Below the pieces are notes generated by a model that was given only the letters and a program-made list of their open reading frames with translations, was not told the DNA's origin and did no database searches. Positions 1-8,720 of a DNA stretch of 64,000 nt are shown in pieces (within the stretch, counting starts at the first letter, position 1; every line of letters begins with the position of its first letter). A program made the position numbers and the translations under genes. Source of the stretch: JAPPOI01 sp028818055 (GTDB lineage: Bacteria; Pseudomonadota; Alphaproteobacteria; Rhodobacterales; Rhodobacteraceae); the NCBI GenBank assembly GCA_965267405.1, contig OZ253954.1, positions 496,001 through 560,000 of the forward strand, read 5' to 3'.

Positions 1-722
1 GCATACGGGCATCCGCCCAAGCCAGCGACAGATGCATCAAAGATACGAAGGCCGTGATCGAGCGCGACATCCACGTTTTCAATTGCGCGACCAGCTGTGT
101 CATGAAAGTGCCCGGCCAATTTCGATGGCTCAGCCACGCCAAGCACCGATGAAAGCATCGCATAAGTGGTTTCCGGAGTGGCCTTGCCCAGAGTGTCGCC
201 AAGCGACACTTCAAAACACCCAATTCTGAACAAATCGTCGGTCACCTTGGCAACCTGGTCGGGCGCCACGGTGCCGTCGTAAGGGCAATCGGTGACACAG
301 GAGATATATCCGCGAACCGTTATACCCGCCTCGCCAGCACGCTCCATGACAGGTTTAAATCGTTCAATACTTTCGGCAATCGAGGCATTGATGTTGGCCC
401 GGCTGAATCCTTCTGAGGCCGAGGCGAAAACCGCAACTTCGTCCACTTGAGAGGCGATAGCATCTTCAAGGCCGCGCAAATTCGGCGTCAATGCCGTGTA
501 CGATACGCCTTCGACGCGGTCGATGCCGGCCATGACGTCGCGAGATCCTGCCATCTGCGGAACCCATTTCGGGGATACAAAAGACGCTGCCTCGATCCTT
601 CGGAAGCCTACCTTGGACAAAGCGTTGATCAGCGAAACCTTTTCTTCGACAGGTATGGGACGGGACTCGTTTTGGAGACCATCGCGCGGCCCGACCTCGA
701 CGATTTCAACAAAATCCGCCAC
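1..722 (-). CDS. mvaB: Hydroxymethylglutaryl-CoA lyase, 3' end outside window
   Basis: This enzyme splits HMG-CoA into acetoacetate and acetyl-CoA, the last step of leucine degradation. The first 240 residues are present. The frame opens with ADFVEIVEVGPRDGLQNE, contains the metal-binding HFHDTAGRA stretch and leaves the window inside the GLGGCPYA active-site signature with its catalytic cysteine. I chose the GTG start because no in-frame ATG fits and a GAGGAA lies just before it, inside the last codons of mccA. Start and upstream stop are 3 bases apart, so translation is probably coupled. The gene is the most distal visible member of the ivd-mcc operon; a methylglutaconyl-CoA hydratase may follow outside the window. 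Confidence 0.93.
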   Translation of the reverse strand, partial: MADFVEIVEVGPRDGLQNESRPIPVEEKVSLINALSKVGFRRIEAASFVSPKWVPQMAGSRDVMAGIDRVEGVSYTALTPNLRGLEDAIASQVDEVAVFASASEGFSRANINASIAESIERFKPVMERAGEAGITVRGYISCVTDCPYDGTVAPDQVAKVTDDLFRIGCFEVSLGDTLGKATPETTYAMLSSVLGVAEPSKLAGHFHDTAGRAIENVDVALDHGLRIFDASVAGLGGCPY

Positions 723-725
723 CGA

Positions 726-2642
726 TCATTCCTCTTCCAACCGGATCATAACGTCTCCGGCAGATATCTGGTCGCCTTCGGCCACGGAAACCTCCGCAAC
801 CTGCCCAGCGCGACTGGCGGTCAGCCGATGCTCCATCTTCATGGCCTCAAGAATGGCAAGAACGGTTCCGGGTTCAACTGTGTCACCCACGGCCACAGAT
901 ACCGCCGTCACTTTGCCCGGCATGGGCGCAACTGTAACGTCATCACTCTGAACGCCGCCATCACGATCCAACGGATCGGCAATGACCACCCGGCCTCCTC
1001 CACCGCCGAAGACCGCGACTCCGGTTTTTGTTCGCATCGAACGATGTCGCCGACCGGAAACAGCGTCGCTCCAAAACCCATCCGTATATCGAAGCTTCAC
1101 CTCTGCACCGCCAACACGCACTATCGCGCCAGCAACGGTTGGCTCCACAATCAACGAGTGTTCACCGGTGCGCACACGGCGTTGTAGCGGTGCCCAAAGC
1201 GCGAAACCCTGCATGCTTCCTGCGGTAATACCGAGAAAGGTCACTGCAGCGACCGCAAGTGCGACCTCGTCCAAATCCGGTTCAACCAAGAGAGCTTCGC
1301 CGGCCCGCGCGATCACACCAGTATCGACGTCACCACTTTGGAAGGCATCCAAAGCTACCAACCGACCAAGGAATGAGATGTTGGTCACCGTTCCCGCGAT
1401 TTCCGTGGCCTCAAGTGCGGATGCCATTTTGGACAGCGCATCACCACGATCCTGGCCGTGAACAGTCAACTTCGCGATCATCGGATCGTAGTGTGGGGTG
1501 ATTGCATCTCCGGCCCTGACGCCGGTGTCGATACGTGCATTGGGCGGAAACGTCAGATGTTCCAATTGACCCGTTGCCGGCAGAAAACCGATAGACGCGT
1601 CCTCGGCGTAAATTCTGGCCTCCATGGCATGCCCAGAAATCGAGAGCTCTTCTTGTTTCGCCGGAAGAGGTTCGCCCAGCGCGACACGCAATTGCCACTC
1701 GACAAGATCGACGCCGGTGATCTCTTCAGTCACAGGGTGCTCGACCTGAAGGCGCGTGTTCATCTCCATGAACCAAAATCGGTCCGGTCGAAGTCCTTCC
1801 GATGCGTCTACGATGAATTCGACGGTGCCTGCGCCTTTGTAGGCAACGGCCTTCGCAGCTTGCACGGCTGCAGCGCCCATCGCGGCGCGCATCTCGTCCG
1901 TCATGCCCGGAGCAGGTGCTTCCTCGATCACCTTCTGATGTCGACGCTGAAGTGAGCAATCACGCTCAAACAGGTGAACTGCGTCAGCACCATCACCGAA
2001 GATTTGCACTTCGATGTGGCGAGGCTTCTGAACAAGCTTTTCGATCAGGACGCGGTCATTTCCGAACGCCCCACGCGCCTCGGCCTTGGCAGCGTCCAAA
2101 CCAGGGACGAAGTCCTTGGCATCTTCGACGATGCGCATACCCTTGCCGCCACCGCCCGCGACAGCCTTGATTAGGACCGGATACCCAATGTCTTCGGCAG
2201 CTTTTGCCAAGACCTCGGGCGTTTGATCCTCGCCATGATATCCGGGAACGACTGGCACACCGGCATCTTGCATAAGACGCTTGGCTTCGTCTTTTAGCCC
2301 CATCGACCGAATGGCATGCGCAGAAGGACCGACGAATATCAGACCGGCTGCCTCCACGGCTTCGACGAAGTCCGGGTTTTCCGACAGAAAGCCATAGCCT
2401 GGGTGAATCAAGCCGGCGCCAGTTCTCCGGGCAGCGTCCAGAACAGCATCAATATTGAGATAGCTTTCGCCCGGTGAAGCACCGCCGATCAGCACAGCCT
2501 CGTCAGCCATAGCCACATGGCGGGCATCGGCATCAACATCCGAATGCACGGCAACCGTGACGATTCCCATACGACTGGCCGTTTCCATGATGCGGCAGGC
2601 AATCTCGCCACGATTAGCGATGAGTAGCTTCCGAACAGTCAT
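726..2642 (-). CDS. mccA: Methylcrotonyl-CoA carboxylase alpha (biotin) subunit
   Basis: This 638-residue protein is the biotin carboxylase plus biotin carrier subunit that, with MccB, carboxylates 3-methylcrotonyl-CoA. The N-terminal biotin carboxylase domain begins KLLIANRGEIACRI. A central ATP-grasp region holds the glycine-rich KAVAGGGGKGMRIV loop. A C-terminal biotinyl domain carries EAMKMEH, with the biotinylated lysine near residue 602. The start at 2642 gives an ATGA overlap with the upstream nuclease-like gene and an AAGGA eight bases ahead; an ATG three codons earlier lacks spacing for a ribosome binding site. Propionyl- or geranyl-CoA carboxylase alpha is the alternative, but ivd, mccB and HMG-CoA lyase in the same operon argue for leucine. 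Confidence 0.93.
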   Translation of the reverse strand: MTVRKLLIANRGEIACRIMETASRMGIVTVAVHSDVDADARHVAMADEAVLIGGASPGESYLNIDAVLDAARRTGAGLIHPGYGFLSENPDFVEAVEAAGLIFVGPSAHAIRSMGLKDEAKRLMQDAGVPVVPGYHGEDQTPEVLAKAAEDIGYPVLIKAVAGGGGKGMRIVEDAKDFVPGLDAAKAEARGAFGNDRVLIEKLVQKPRHIEVQIFGDGADAVHLFERDCSLQRRHQKVIEEAPAPGMTDEMRAAMGAAAVQAAKAVAYKGAGTVEFIVDASEGLRPDRFWFMEMNTRLQVEHPVTEEITGVDLVEWQLRVALGEPLPAKQEELSISGHAMEARIYAEDASIGFLPATGQLEHLTFPPNARIDTGVRAGDAITPHYDPMIAKLTVHGQDRGDALSKMASALEATEIAGTVTNISFLGRLVALDAFQSGDVDTGVIARAGEALLVEPDLDEVALAVAAVTFLGITAGSMQGFALWAPLQRRVRTGEHSLIVEPTVAGAIVRVGGAEVKLRYTDGFWSDAVSGRRHRSMRTKTGVAVFGGGGGRVVIADPLDRDGGVQSDDVTVAPMPGKVTAVSVAVGDTVEPGTVLAILEAMKMEHRLTASRAGQVAEVSVAEGDQISAGDVMIRLEEE

Positions 2643-3190
2643 CCACACCATCCTTCACGCGAACCGCCATCGTAAGACCGGGCGTAACCGGTTCGAACCA
2701 TGAGACGGGCCACATCGACACCATTCAATTCGAGTACGGCAAGGCGCCGATCATACCGGTCGAAGGTCTGCCAGCCGATCGACAGTTTTTCATTCGTCGC
2801 GAGCATCCAGCGAAGGTGCCACTCGGCGGCGACCGCTTTCACCAACTCGGTCGCACAGAGTGGGCTGAATTTCTCTGGTGTGTCGTATCCTACGACCCGC
2901 ACGCGTTCTAATCGCATGATCGGGCACCAGATCGTGACCGTGTCACCATCAACTACACGGGCGACTCGGCACCCGTCGGCATCCTTAGCACCGATGCCAA
3001 GGTTCACGCCGTCCGCGGCAATGGGCGTTACAAAGAAGAGGACGCCCACAATAAACAACCACTTCAGATAGAACCTCGGATTGAAAATTCCGAACCCGGA
3101 CCGGCGACCGCCCGCAGGCGGCGCCCCCAACGACCATTTCGGTCGGCGCCTTCGCGTCTGATCCAATGGAACGACCTTTGGGCGTCTCAT
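2639..3190 (-). CDS. Staphylococcal nuclease-like (SNase) domain protein
   Basis: The protein has 183 residues: a basic Arg/Lys-rich N-terminus, one hydrophobic segment (WLFIVGVLFFVTPIAA) and an SNase-like domain with RVVDGDTVTIWC, VRVVGYDTPE and YDRRLAVLEL. The Arg, Glu and Arg at the positions used for catalysis in the family all appear present. It is probably membrane-anchored with the domain outside the cytoplasm. I chose the start for its GAGGAG nine bases upstream and because a longer frame would run into mccB. It sits between mccB and mccA and overlaps mccA by four bases, so it is co-expressed with leucine catabolism. Whether it cleaves nucleic acid, and why it sits here, cannot be told. 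Confidence 0.8.
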   Translation of the reverse strand: MRRPKVVPLDQTRRRRPKWSLGAPPAGGRRSGFGIFNPRFYLKWLFIVGVLFFVTPIAADGVNLGIGAKDADGCRVARVVDGDTVTIWCPIMRLERVRVVGYDTPEKFSPLCATELVKAVAAEWHLRWMLATNEKLSIGWQTFDRYDRRLAVLELNGVDVARLMVRTGYARSYDGGSREGWCG

Positions 3191-3224
3191 GCCGGGATAC
3201 TCCTCAACGCGCGCATCGGCCAGT

Positions 3225-4829
3225 TTACATCCTGAACACGCCAAAGCGCGTGTCGTCGATCGGTGCGTTCAGCGCGGCTTTCAGGCTAAGGATCAATACC
3301 TCACGTGATTTGCGCGGATCGATGACGCCATCGTCCCAAAGTCGCGCGCTTGCATAAAGCGGATGCGACTGCTGCTCGAACATTTCGATTGTCGGGGCTT
3401 TGAACGCTGCTTCCTCGTCTTCAGACCACGTACCGCCTTTGCGCTCGATCGCATCGCGCTTGACTGTTGCCAGTACACCCGCGGCCTGTTCGCCCCCCAT
3501 GACCGAAATTCGGCTGTTGGGCCACGTCCACACAAATCGCGGATCATAGGCGCGCCCGGCCATTCCATAGTTACCGGCACCGAACGATCCACCAACAATC
3601 ATTGTGATTTTCGGAACCGACGTGGTTGCGACAGCCGTCACCATCTTGGCACCCGCCCGCGCAATGCCTGCATTTTCATAGGCCTTACCGACCATGAAAC
3701 CGGTGATGTTCTGAAGGAACACCAGCGGTGTCTTCCGTTGCGAACAAAGTTCGATGAAGTGAGCGCCTTTTTCGGCAGAATCCGGGAACAAGACGCCGTT
3801 ATTTGCGACAATGCCCACCGGGCAGCCGCCGATGTGCGCAAATCCGGTGACGAGAGTTTCGCCATAACGCGCCTTGAACGCATCAAAACGCGAACCGTCA
3901 ACCAGACGGGCAATGACTTCGTGAATGTCATAGGGCGTGCGCAGATCATTTGGGACGACACCCAACAATTCGTTGGGGTCGTACGCCGGGTCTTCCGGCG
4001 TTTCCAAGACCACAGTTTCAGGGCGCCTACGATTCAGGTGGGACACAGCGCGACGCGCCAAGGCCAAGGCGTGCTCATCATCCTCGGCCAGATAATCTGC
4101 AACACCAGAAAGGCGCGTGTGCACATCACCTCCGCCAAGCTCCTCGGCCGTCACGACCTCGCCCGTAGCTGCTTTGACCAAGGGCGGGCCCGCCAGAAAG
4201 ATTGTGCCCTGTTCTTTCACAATGATCGACACGTCGCTCATCGCCGGAACATAGGCACCGCCAGCGGTGCACGATCCCATGACGACTGCGATTTGCGGGA
4301 TGCCAGCCGCGCTCATCTGCGCTTGATTGAAGAAAATCCGCCCGAAATGATCTCGATCCGGGAAAACCTCATCCTGATTTGGCAGGTTGGCGCCTCCGGA
4401 ATCCACAAGATACAAGCAAGGCAAGTGGCATGCCGCTGCAATTTCCTGTGCCCGCAGATGCTTCTTAACGCTCATCGGATAATACGTACCACCCTTCACG
4501 GTGGCATCATTTGCCACAACCATGACGTCGTGGCCTTCGACGCGCCCGATGCCTGCGATCATCCCGGCAGAGGGTGCCGCATCATTGTAAAGTCCGTAAG
4601 CGGCGGTTGCGCCGATTTCCAGAAACGGGCTGCCCGGATCAAGAAGGCTAGCCACACGTTCGCGGGGCAGCATTTTGCCACGGCCCACGTGTCGAGCCCG
4701 GGCGGCTTCGCCGCCTCCTGCATGTGCGAGGTCCGCCGCCTGCTGAACGGTTTCCAAAGCGGAAGAGTTCGCCGCTTCGTTCGCGCGGAAATCATCCGAG
4801 CCGGTCGTTATCTTGGATGTCAGCTTCAT
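3225..4829 (-). CDS. mccB: Methylcrotonyl-CoA carboxylase beta (carboxyltransferase) subunit
   Basis: This is the carboxyltransferase subunit, 534 residues, the usual length. It transfers the carboxyl group from biotin on MccA to 3-methylcrotonyl-CoA. The N-terminal half has GRGKMLPRERV and MGSCTAGGAYVPAMSD. The C-terminal half has GGSFGAGNYGMAGRAYDPRF, the glycine-rich oxyanion and CoA-binding motifs of the acyl-CoA carboxylase beta family. Its start overlaps the stop of the upstream LprI-like gene by four bases. The AYDPRF ending of the motif is typical of MCC rather than propionyl-CoA carboxylase. A 571-codon frame open on the opposite strand is a codon-bias shadow. Confidence 0.94.
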   Translation of the reverse strand: MKLTSKITTGSDDFRANEAANSSALETVQQAADLAHAGGGEAARARHVGRGKMLPRERVASLLDPGSPFLEIGATAAYGLYNDAAPSAGMIAGIGRVEGHDVMVVANDATVKGGTYYPMSVKKHLRAQEIAAACHLPCLYLVDSGGANLPNQDEVFPDRDHFGRIFFNQAQMSAAGIPQIAVVMGSCTAGGAYVPAMSDVSIIVKEQGTIFLAGPPLVKAATGEVVTAEELGGGDVHTRLSGVADYLAEDDEHALALARRAVSHLNRRRPETVVLETPEDPAYDPNELLGVVPNDLRTPYDIHEVIARLVDGSRFDAFKARYGETLVTGFAHIGGCPVGIVANNGVLFPDSAEKGAHFIELCSQRKTPLVFLQNITGFMVGKAYENAGIARAGAKMVTAVATTSVPKITMIVGGSFGAGNYGMAGRAYDPRFVWTWPNSRISVMGGEQAAGVLATVKRDAIERKGGTWSEDEEAAFKAPTIEMFEQQSHPLYASARLWDDGVIDPRKSREVLILSLKAALNAPIDDTRFGVFRM

Positions 4830-5323
4830 TGGGTGTCAGATACCCGGCGTTCTAACGACAGTGCCTGGCGGCCAGTGATTTGCATCAAGCACGCCGCATT
4901 TGCTGGTCCACCGCCAGTGCCACCGCCCCAAGTTGAATATTCGTATGCGCAAGCAGCATCGCGCCATGGGATCCACGCGCGCTGCATATCTCGCAGCGCC
5001 GCCGCCGTGTCCGGGACATTGGCATTGATGTCGGCCATCTCTTCCATCAGCGCCTTCTCAGTTGCCATCAGGGACTGATAAGCGGCGTTCAGGCGCGCGT
5101 CCCAGAAATCCAATTCTCGCGAAAGGCAAAACCCCATGCCGACAGTTGTGCTGCCATTTCGCGTGTCTATGCAGATGTCGGCCGACGCACCGATGCAAGC
5201 CTCAAGCGCGGCCTGATCTTCACCTTCTTCAAGACAGGCTTCTGTTGCGTCGGGGGTCCAGGTCAAATCCTGGGCAGCAGCCGAGGATGCTGCGAAGATT
5301 CCGAAGATCAGATGCTTAATCAC
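4826..5323 (-). CDS. LprI-like (DUF1311) periplasmic protein
   Basis: The protein has 165 residues with a signal peptide (MIKHLIFGIFAASSAAAQ) and a cysteine-rich mature part. Paired cysteines (ACLEEG..ALEACIG, DICID, GFCLSRELDFW) are followed by MQRAWIPWRDAAC and a C-terminal ACLMQITGRQALSLERR. This spacing fits the DUF1311/LprI N-terminal domain, named for a lysozyme inhibitor. It overlaps both neighbours by four bases, ecsC-like upstream and mccB downstream, so it is embedded in the leucine operon. Its actual target is unknown. A second protein with the same cysteine pattern lies two genes upstream. Confidence 0.8.
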   Translation of the reverse strand: MIKHLIFGIFAASSAAAQDLTWTPDATEACLEEGEDQAALEACIGASADICIDTRNGSTTVGMGFCLSRELDFWDARLNAAYQSLMATEKALMEEMADINANVPDTAAALRDMQRAWIPWRDAACAYEYSTWGGGTGGGPANAACLMQITGRQALSLERRVSDTQ

Positions 5324-6126
5324 TTACCTTCACCAAGTTGTTCGGCCGTTCCGTCAACCAGTTGCTCGTTCACCGCCAGCCACCGTTCGCGGTAGGCAAA
5401 ACGGGCCGCACCTGCAACGTCGTTCAAGAATGCGGCGTTGACACCAGCACCAACCGCCGCACCGACAATCGGGGCGATCTGTGCCACTTTCCGTGTCGAA
5501 AGGTTTACACCCAACGTGGCCGCAACCCGTCGTGTTGCAGCAAGCGTTCCGCTTGTCTGTCCGGTCAGCGTAACAATTTTCCGCCACTCTTCAGGAGCCA
5601 TTTCAGCACGCTCTTTGGATAACCGCTCCAGCGCCGCCGACTTCTCTTTCGGGCTGTTGGAACCGGCGAGCTGCAAAATATCGAGGATGTAAACGCGCTC
5701 AGCCTCGGAATCAGCGCCAAAGCCATATGACAAACCGACCAGGCGCACCGTCCGCAAAGCCAATGTCATCGTCGCGGGCACATCTAACGCCAAGCCCAAC
5801 GCGCCGAATGCACCGGCTGCACCGCCTCCGGCCACGGCATACCCCAAAGCCCAGCGGCGCACTTCCCTGACCGCTTCTTCACAAGCCCCGATATCGGAAA
5901 AGTCATGATTGACGGCCGTCTTGCGAATGGAACCCGTTGCCGCCCAGTCTGCACCTTTAAGCCCGGCTTCGATCACATCTGCCGGAATAATGCGATTGGT
6001 CAGAAAGCCGATCGGTTTCGCAACCGACCTGACAGCACGCGGCAAGACGGCAGGCGGAGCCGCGCGATACGCGTCCTGTTCCTGAAGAATAGTGTCAATC
6101 TCGGGTGTCGGGATCAAATCAGCCAA
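5320..6126 (-). CDS. EcsC family protein
   Basis: The protein has 268 residues and resembles the EcsC family: an N-terminal region ending PIGFLTNRIIPADVIEAGLKGADWAA, a Gly/Ala-rich hydrophobic hairpin (YAVAGGGAAGAFGALGLALDVPATMTL) and a second one near the C-terminus (APIVGAAVGAGVNAAFLND). These look like membrane-inserting segments. Family function is unsettled; in Bacillus EcsC is linked to secretion. The initiation codon is TTG, supported by GGAGAAGG four bases upstream. A four-base overlap with the downstream LprI-like gene indicates coupling. There is a 70-base gap to the gene upstream. Confidence 0.8.
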   Translation of the reverse strand: MADLIPTPEIDTILQEQDAYRAAPPAVLPRAVRSVAKPIGFLTNRIIPADVIEAGLKGADWAATGSIRKTAVNHDFSDIGACEEAVREVRRWALGYAVAGGGAAGAFGALGLALDVPATMTLALRTVRLVGLSYGFGADSEAERVYILDILQLAGSNSPKEKSAALERLSKERAEMAPEEWRKIVTLTGQTSGTLAATRRVAATLGVNLSTRKVAQIAPIVGAAVGAGVNAAFLNDVAGAARFAYRERWLAVNEQLVDGTAEQLGEGK

Positions 6127-6196
6127 TATGCCTTCTCCGTATCAAATCACGACATACACATATGGTTGAAACAGCTGTTTTTTGAGGCGAGCAGCA

Positions 6197-6694
6197 TCAC
6201 TCACCCTTTCTTTGGCAATATTCTTCTTTAGAGCGGCCCTCGTTACAGGCGGTAAGTTCACTGGTTATCAAGGCATATTCCGAGACCTGGCATCCAAGCC
6301 TTGTGGCATCAAATGCGACCCCAGTACTTTCACCGGTCCGGCCTTCCGCCATCGCCTTGCATTTGTCGTCAACGAACTTCGGCCATGCCAGCATGACGTC
6401 AGCCAATTCTTGAATGCCCTTATTGGTCAGGCTCTCAAATACTTCAGCTTCGATGTCGATCTTCGTAGCGCGCCAGTTGTCCCGCTCTTGTTGCAGACAG
6501 CTTCGCACCTCCTCGCTTGCTAGCTCGAATTCCGCGCACGGCTGAAAAAGTATCGCCATGCAGGTGTTCCATTCGGTTGAGGTTCCAATTTCCTGAAAGC
6601 ACCCAAGGACAGCATCAGATTGCTCGTTCGCCCAAGAAGATGCTGGTGCCGCGAAGGCAACGACAGCGCAAAAAACAGCAAGACTTTTATTCAT
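6197..6694 (-). CDS. Second LprI-like periplasmic protein
   Basis: The protein has 165 residues with a clear signal peptide ending ASSWANEQ. Its cysteine layout parallels the protein two genes downstream: GCFQEIG..NTCMAIL, PCAEF, SCLQQERDNW, then DDKCKAMAEG, LGCQVSEYALITSELTAC and EEYCQRK. I infer a diverged LprI/DUF1311 paralogue with two extra cysteines, but similarity is by pattern only. It overlaps the end of ivd by four bases, so it is translated from the leucine operon message. Function unknown. Confidence 0.65.
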   Translation of the reverse strand: MNKSLAVFCAVVAFAAPASSWANEQSDAVLGCFQEIGTSTEWNTCMAILFQPCAEFELASEEVRSCLQQERDNWRATKIDIEAEVFESLTNKGIQELADVMLAWPKFVDDKCKAMAEGRTGESTGVAFDATRLGCQVSEYALITSELTACNEGRSKEEYCQRKGE

Positions 6695-7854
6695 GACATC
6701 ATTCCAACCAGTTCCCGTCCGATAAGCATACGTCGGATTTCGGAGGTTCCAGCGCCAATTTCCATCAACTTTGCGTCACGGAACAAACGTGACACCGTGG
6801 AATCGTTCATGAAACCCGTGCCGCCCATCGCCTGCACGGCTTGGTGCGCTTGGGTCATGGCCACTTCTGATGCATACAGACAACATGCCGCAGCGTCCTG
6901 CCGGGTAATGTCGCCACGGTCGCATGCCTTGGCTGCTTCATAGACGTAAGCGCGCGCAGAGTTCATTGCGGTGTACATGTCGGCGATTTTGCCCTGCATC
7001 AGTTGAAACGACCCAATGGGCTGCCCAAACTGCTTTCGCTCGCTCACGTACGGCATCACTTCGTCCAGACAAGCAGCAATGATACCCGGCCCAATTCCGG
7101 CTAACACAACGCGCTCGTAATCCAATCCGGACATCAGAACAGCAACACCCCGCCCTTCCTCGCCAAGAACGTTCTCAAACGGAACTTGAACGTCTTCAAA
7201 AATCAGCTCGGCTGTGTTGGAACCGCGCATTCCGAGCTTGTCAAAATGCGGGCTGGTCGAGAAACCAACCATTGATTTCTCAACGATGAAGGCCGTTATG
7301 CCTTTGGATCCGGCATCGGGGTCGGTTTTTGCATAAACGACCAAGACATCTGCGTCTGGCCCATTTGTGATCCAGTACTTGGTGCCATTCAGGCGGTAAT
7401 GATCATTTCGTTTCTCGGCGCGAAGCGTCATCGAAACAACATCGGAACCCGATCCTGCCTCTGACATCGCCAACGCCCCGACATGCTCACCGGAAACGAG
7501 TTTGGGCAGATACTCCGATTTCTGTTCGTCCGTGCCGTTCAGTTTGATCTGGTTCACACATAGATTGGAATGTGCGCCATAAGACAGAGACACGCTGGCG
7601 CTGGCGCGCGCGATTTCCTCGGCCGCAACTGTGTGCGCCAGATAGCCCATTCCGGCCCCGCCGAATTCTTCAGAGACCGTGATCCCTAGAAGCCCAAGCT
7701 CGCCCATCTCGCGCCAAAGCTCAGACGGGAAATTATTTTCACGGTCAATATCGGCCGCCATCGGTTTGACGCGATCTTGTGCCCACCGGTGCACAACATC
7801 ACGAAGCGCTTCGACATCTTCGCCTAAATCAAACCGCATGGATCCTGTGAACAC
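6691..7854 (-). CDS. ivd: Isovaleryl-CoA dehydrogenase
   Basis: This FAD enzyme oxidises isovaleryl-CoA to 3-methylcrotonyl-CoA, the substrate of the MCC encoded downstream. At 387 residues it has the normal acyl-CoA dehydrogenase length, with AMSEAGSGSDVVSM and YWITNGPDAD (FAD/substrate loops), the catalytic glutamate at about residue 247 in SGLDYERVVLAG (the position special to isovaleryl-CoA dehydrogenases) and a C-terminal QAMGGTGFMNDSTVSRLFRDAK. It is the first gene of the operon; the 77 bases upstream hold a palindrome that could be the operator. Confidence 0.95.
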   Translation of the reverse strand: MFTGSMRFDLGEDVEALRDVVHRWAQDRVKPMAADIDRENNFPSELWREMGELGLLGITVSEEFGGAGMGYLAHTVAAEEIARASASVSLSYGAHSNLCVNQIKLNGTDEQKSEYLPKLVSGEHVGALAMSEAGSGSDVVSMTLRAEKRNDHYRLNGTKYWITNGPDADVLVVYAKTDPDAGSKGITAFIVEKSMVGFSTSPHFDKLGMRGSNTAELIFEDVQVPFENVLGEEGRGVAVLMSGLDYERVVLAGIGPGIIAACLDEVMPYVSERKQFGQPIGSFQLMQGKIADMYTAMNSARAYVYEAAKACDRGDITRQDAAACCLYASEVAMTQAHQAVQAMGGTGFMNDSTVSRLFRDAKLMEIGAGTSEIRRMLIGRELVGMMS

Positions 7855-7874
7855 GTACTACTTCCTTGATTTAT

Positions 7875-7888
7875 TGAACAGTTGTTCA
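7875..7888. promoter_or_regulatory. Inverted repeat upstream of ivd, candidate operator
   Basis: TGAAC and GTTCA arms are separated by four bases (14 bp in all), about 20 bases before the ivd start, in an AT-rich patch. Leucine catabolic operons of proteobacteria are commonly controlled by LiuR (MerR) or LiuQ (TetR) repressors. The site does not obviously match a motif I can recall, and no such regulator lies in the window. Confidence 0.35.
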
Positions 7889-7931
7889 TTTAATACCCGG
7901 ACGGTGATGAACGGTCAACAAAAACAGCGTC

Positions 7932-8597
7932 TCACGCGATTAGCGCTTCAACAACCGCTTGCAAGTCTTTGTAGTCATTCAGTATATGGTCAGGGTTGAG
8001 ACGTTTAACAGCGTCGCCTTCCGGCCCAAATCCAACCAGAACCAACGGAACACCAGCCGCGCGCGCCGTTTTTTCGTCGGTTTCCGTGTCTCCAATCAGG
8101 ACTGAGCGATCGACAACCCCTCCCGATCTCGAAACAGCTTCAAAAAGAGGAGTTGGATTGGGTTTTCGAACAGGGAGCGTGTCCGCACCTATCAAGGCAT
8201 CAAAGAGATCGCTTGCACCCAAACGGGACATAAGCGTGCGCGCCAGACCTTCAGGTTTGTTTGTGCAGATTGACGTCTTGAAACCGTTCGATCTTAGCCT
8301 TTCGACAGCGCTCACCGCGCCTGGATAAAAAAATGTCTCATTATCAATGTGTTCGCCGTAAAAGCTCAACAAACGCGGATAGTCAGATTCGACCAATTCA
8401 GCCAAGTCAGAGCGCTCAAGGCGGCTGTAGCCAAGTGTCAGCATTGCCCGCCCGCCGCGAAATGCGGTCGACTTATCCAGTTCTTTGTCCAGAAGCGGAC
8501 CCAGCCCACGCGCTTCGAAGCACGCATTGGCCGCCGCGATCAGATCTGCGCTTGTGTCGGCAAGTGTGCCATCCAAGTCAAAAACAACAGTTTTCAC
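7932..8597 (-). CDS. gph: HAD-family phosphatase, phosphoglycolate phosphatase-like
   Basis: This 221-residue haloacid dehalogenase hydrolase has the nucleophile motif VFDLDGTLADT (Asp7, Asp9), motif II ICTNKP, motif III lysine in PVRKPNP and motif IV LIGDTETDEKTA. A cap domain between about residues 15 and 90 makes it a class I enzyme of the Gph/PGP type, which removes phosphate from 2-phosphoglycolate. Substrate cannot be fixed from sequence; other sugar phosphates are possible. It is divergent from glmU across 123 bases. Confidence 0.8.
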   Translation of the reverse strand: MKTVVFDLDGTLADTSADLIAAANACFEARGLGPLLDKELDKSTAFRGGRAMLTLGYSRLERSDLAELVESDYPRLLSFYGEHIDNETFFYPGAVSAVERLRSNGFKTSICTNKPEGLARTLMSRLGASDLFDALIGADTLPVRKPNPTPLFEAVSRSGGVVDRSVLIGDTETDEKTARAAGVPLVLVGFGPEGDAVKRLNPDHILNDYKDLQAVVEALIA

Positions 8598-8720
8598 GCG
8601 CGCTCCCTCGGCAAATCACCGCCTGCGTTGTAACCTCCGGCAATATGAAGTGAAGCCGCCGGGGCTTGTGACACCAACTTTTGCAGCTAAAACGGCGGAC
8701 ACAAGAAGGAAAGAGCAGAA

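Noticed and set aside
3363..5078. 571-codon plus-strand open frame opposite mccB
   Set aside because: It is antisense to a clear mccB and its residues follow no family; a codon-bias shadow of the high-GC gene.
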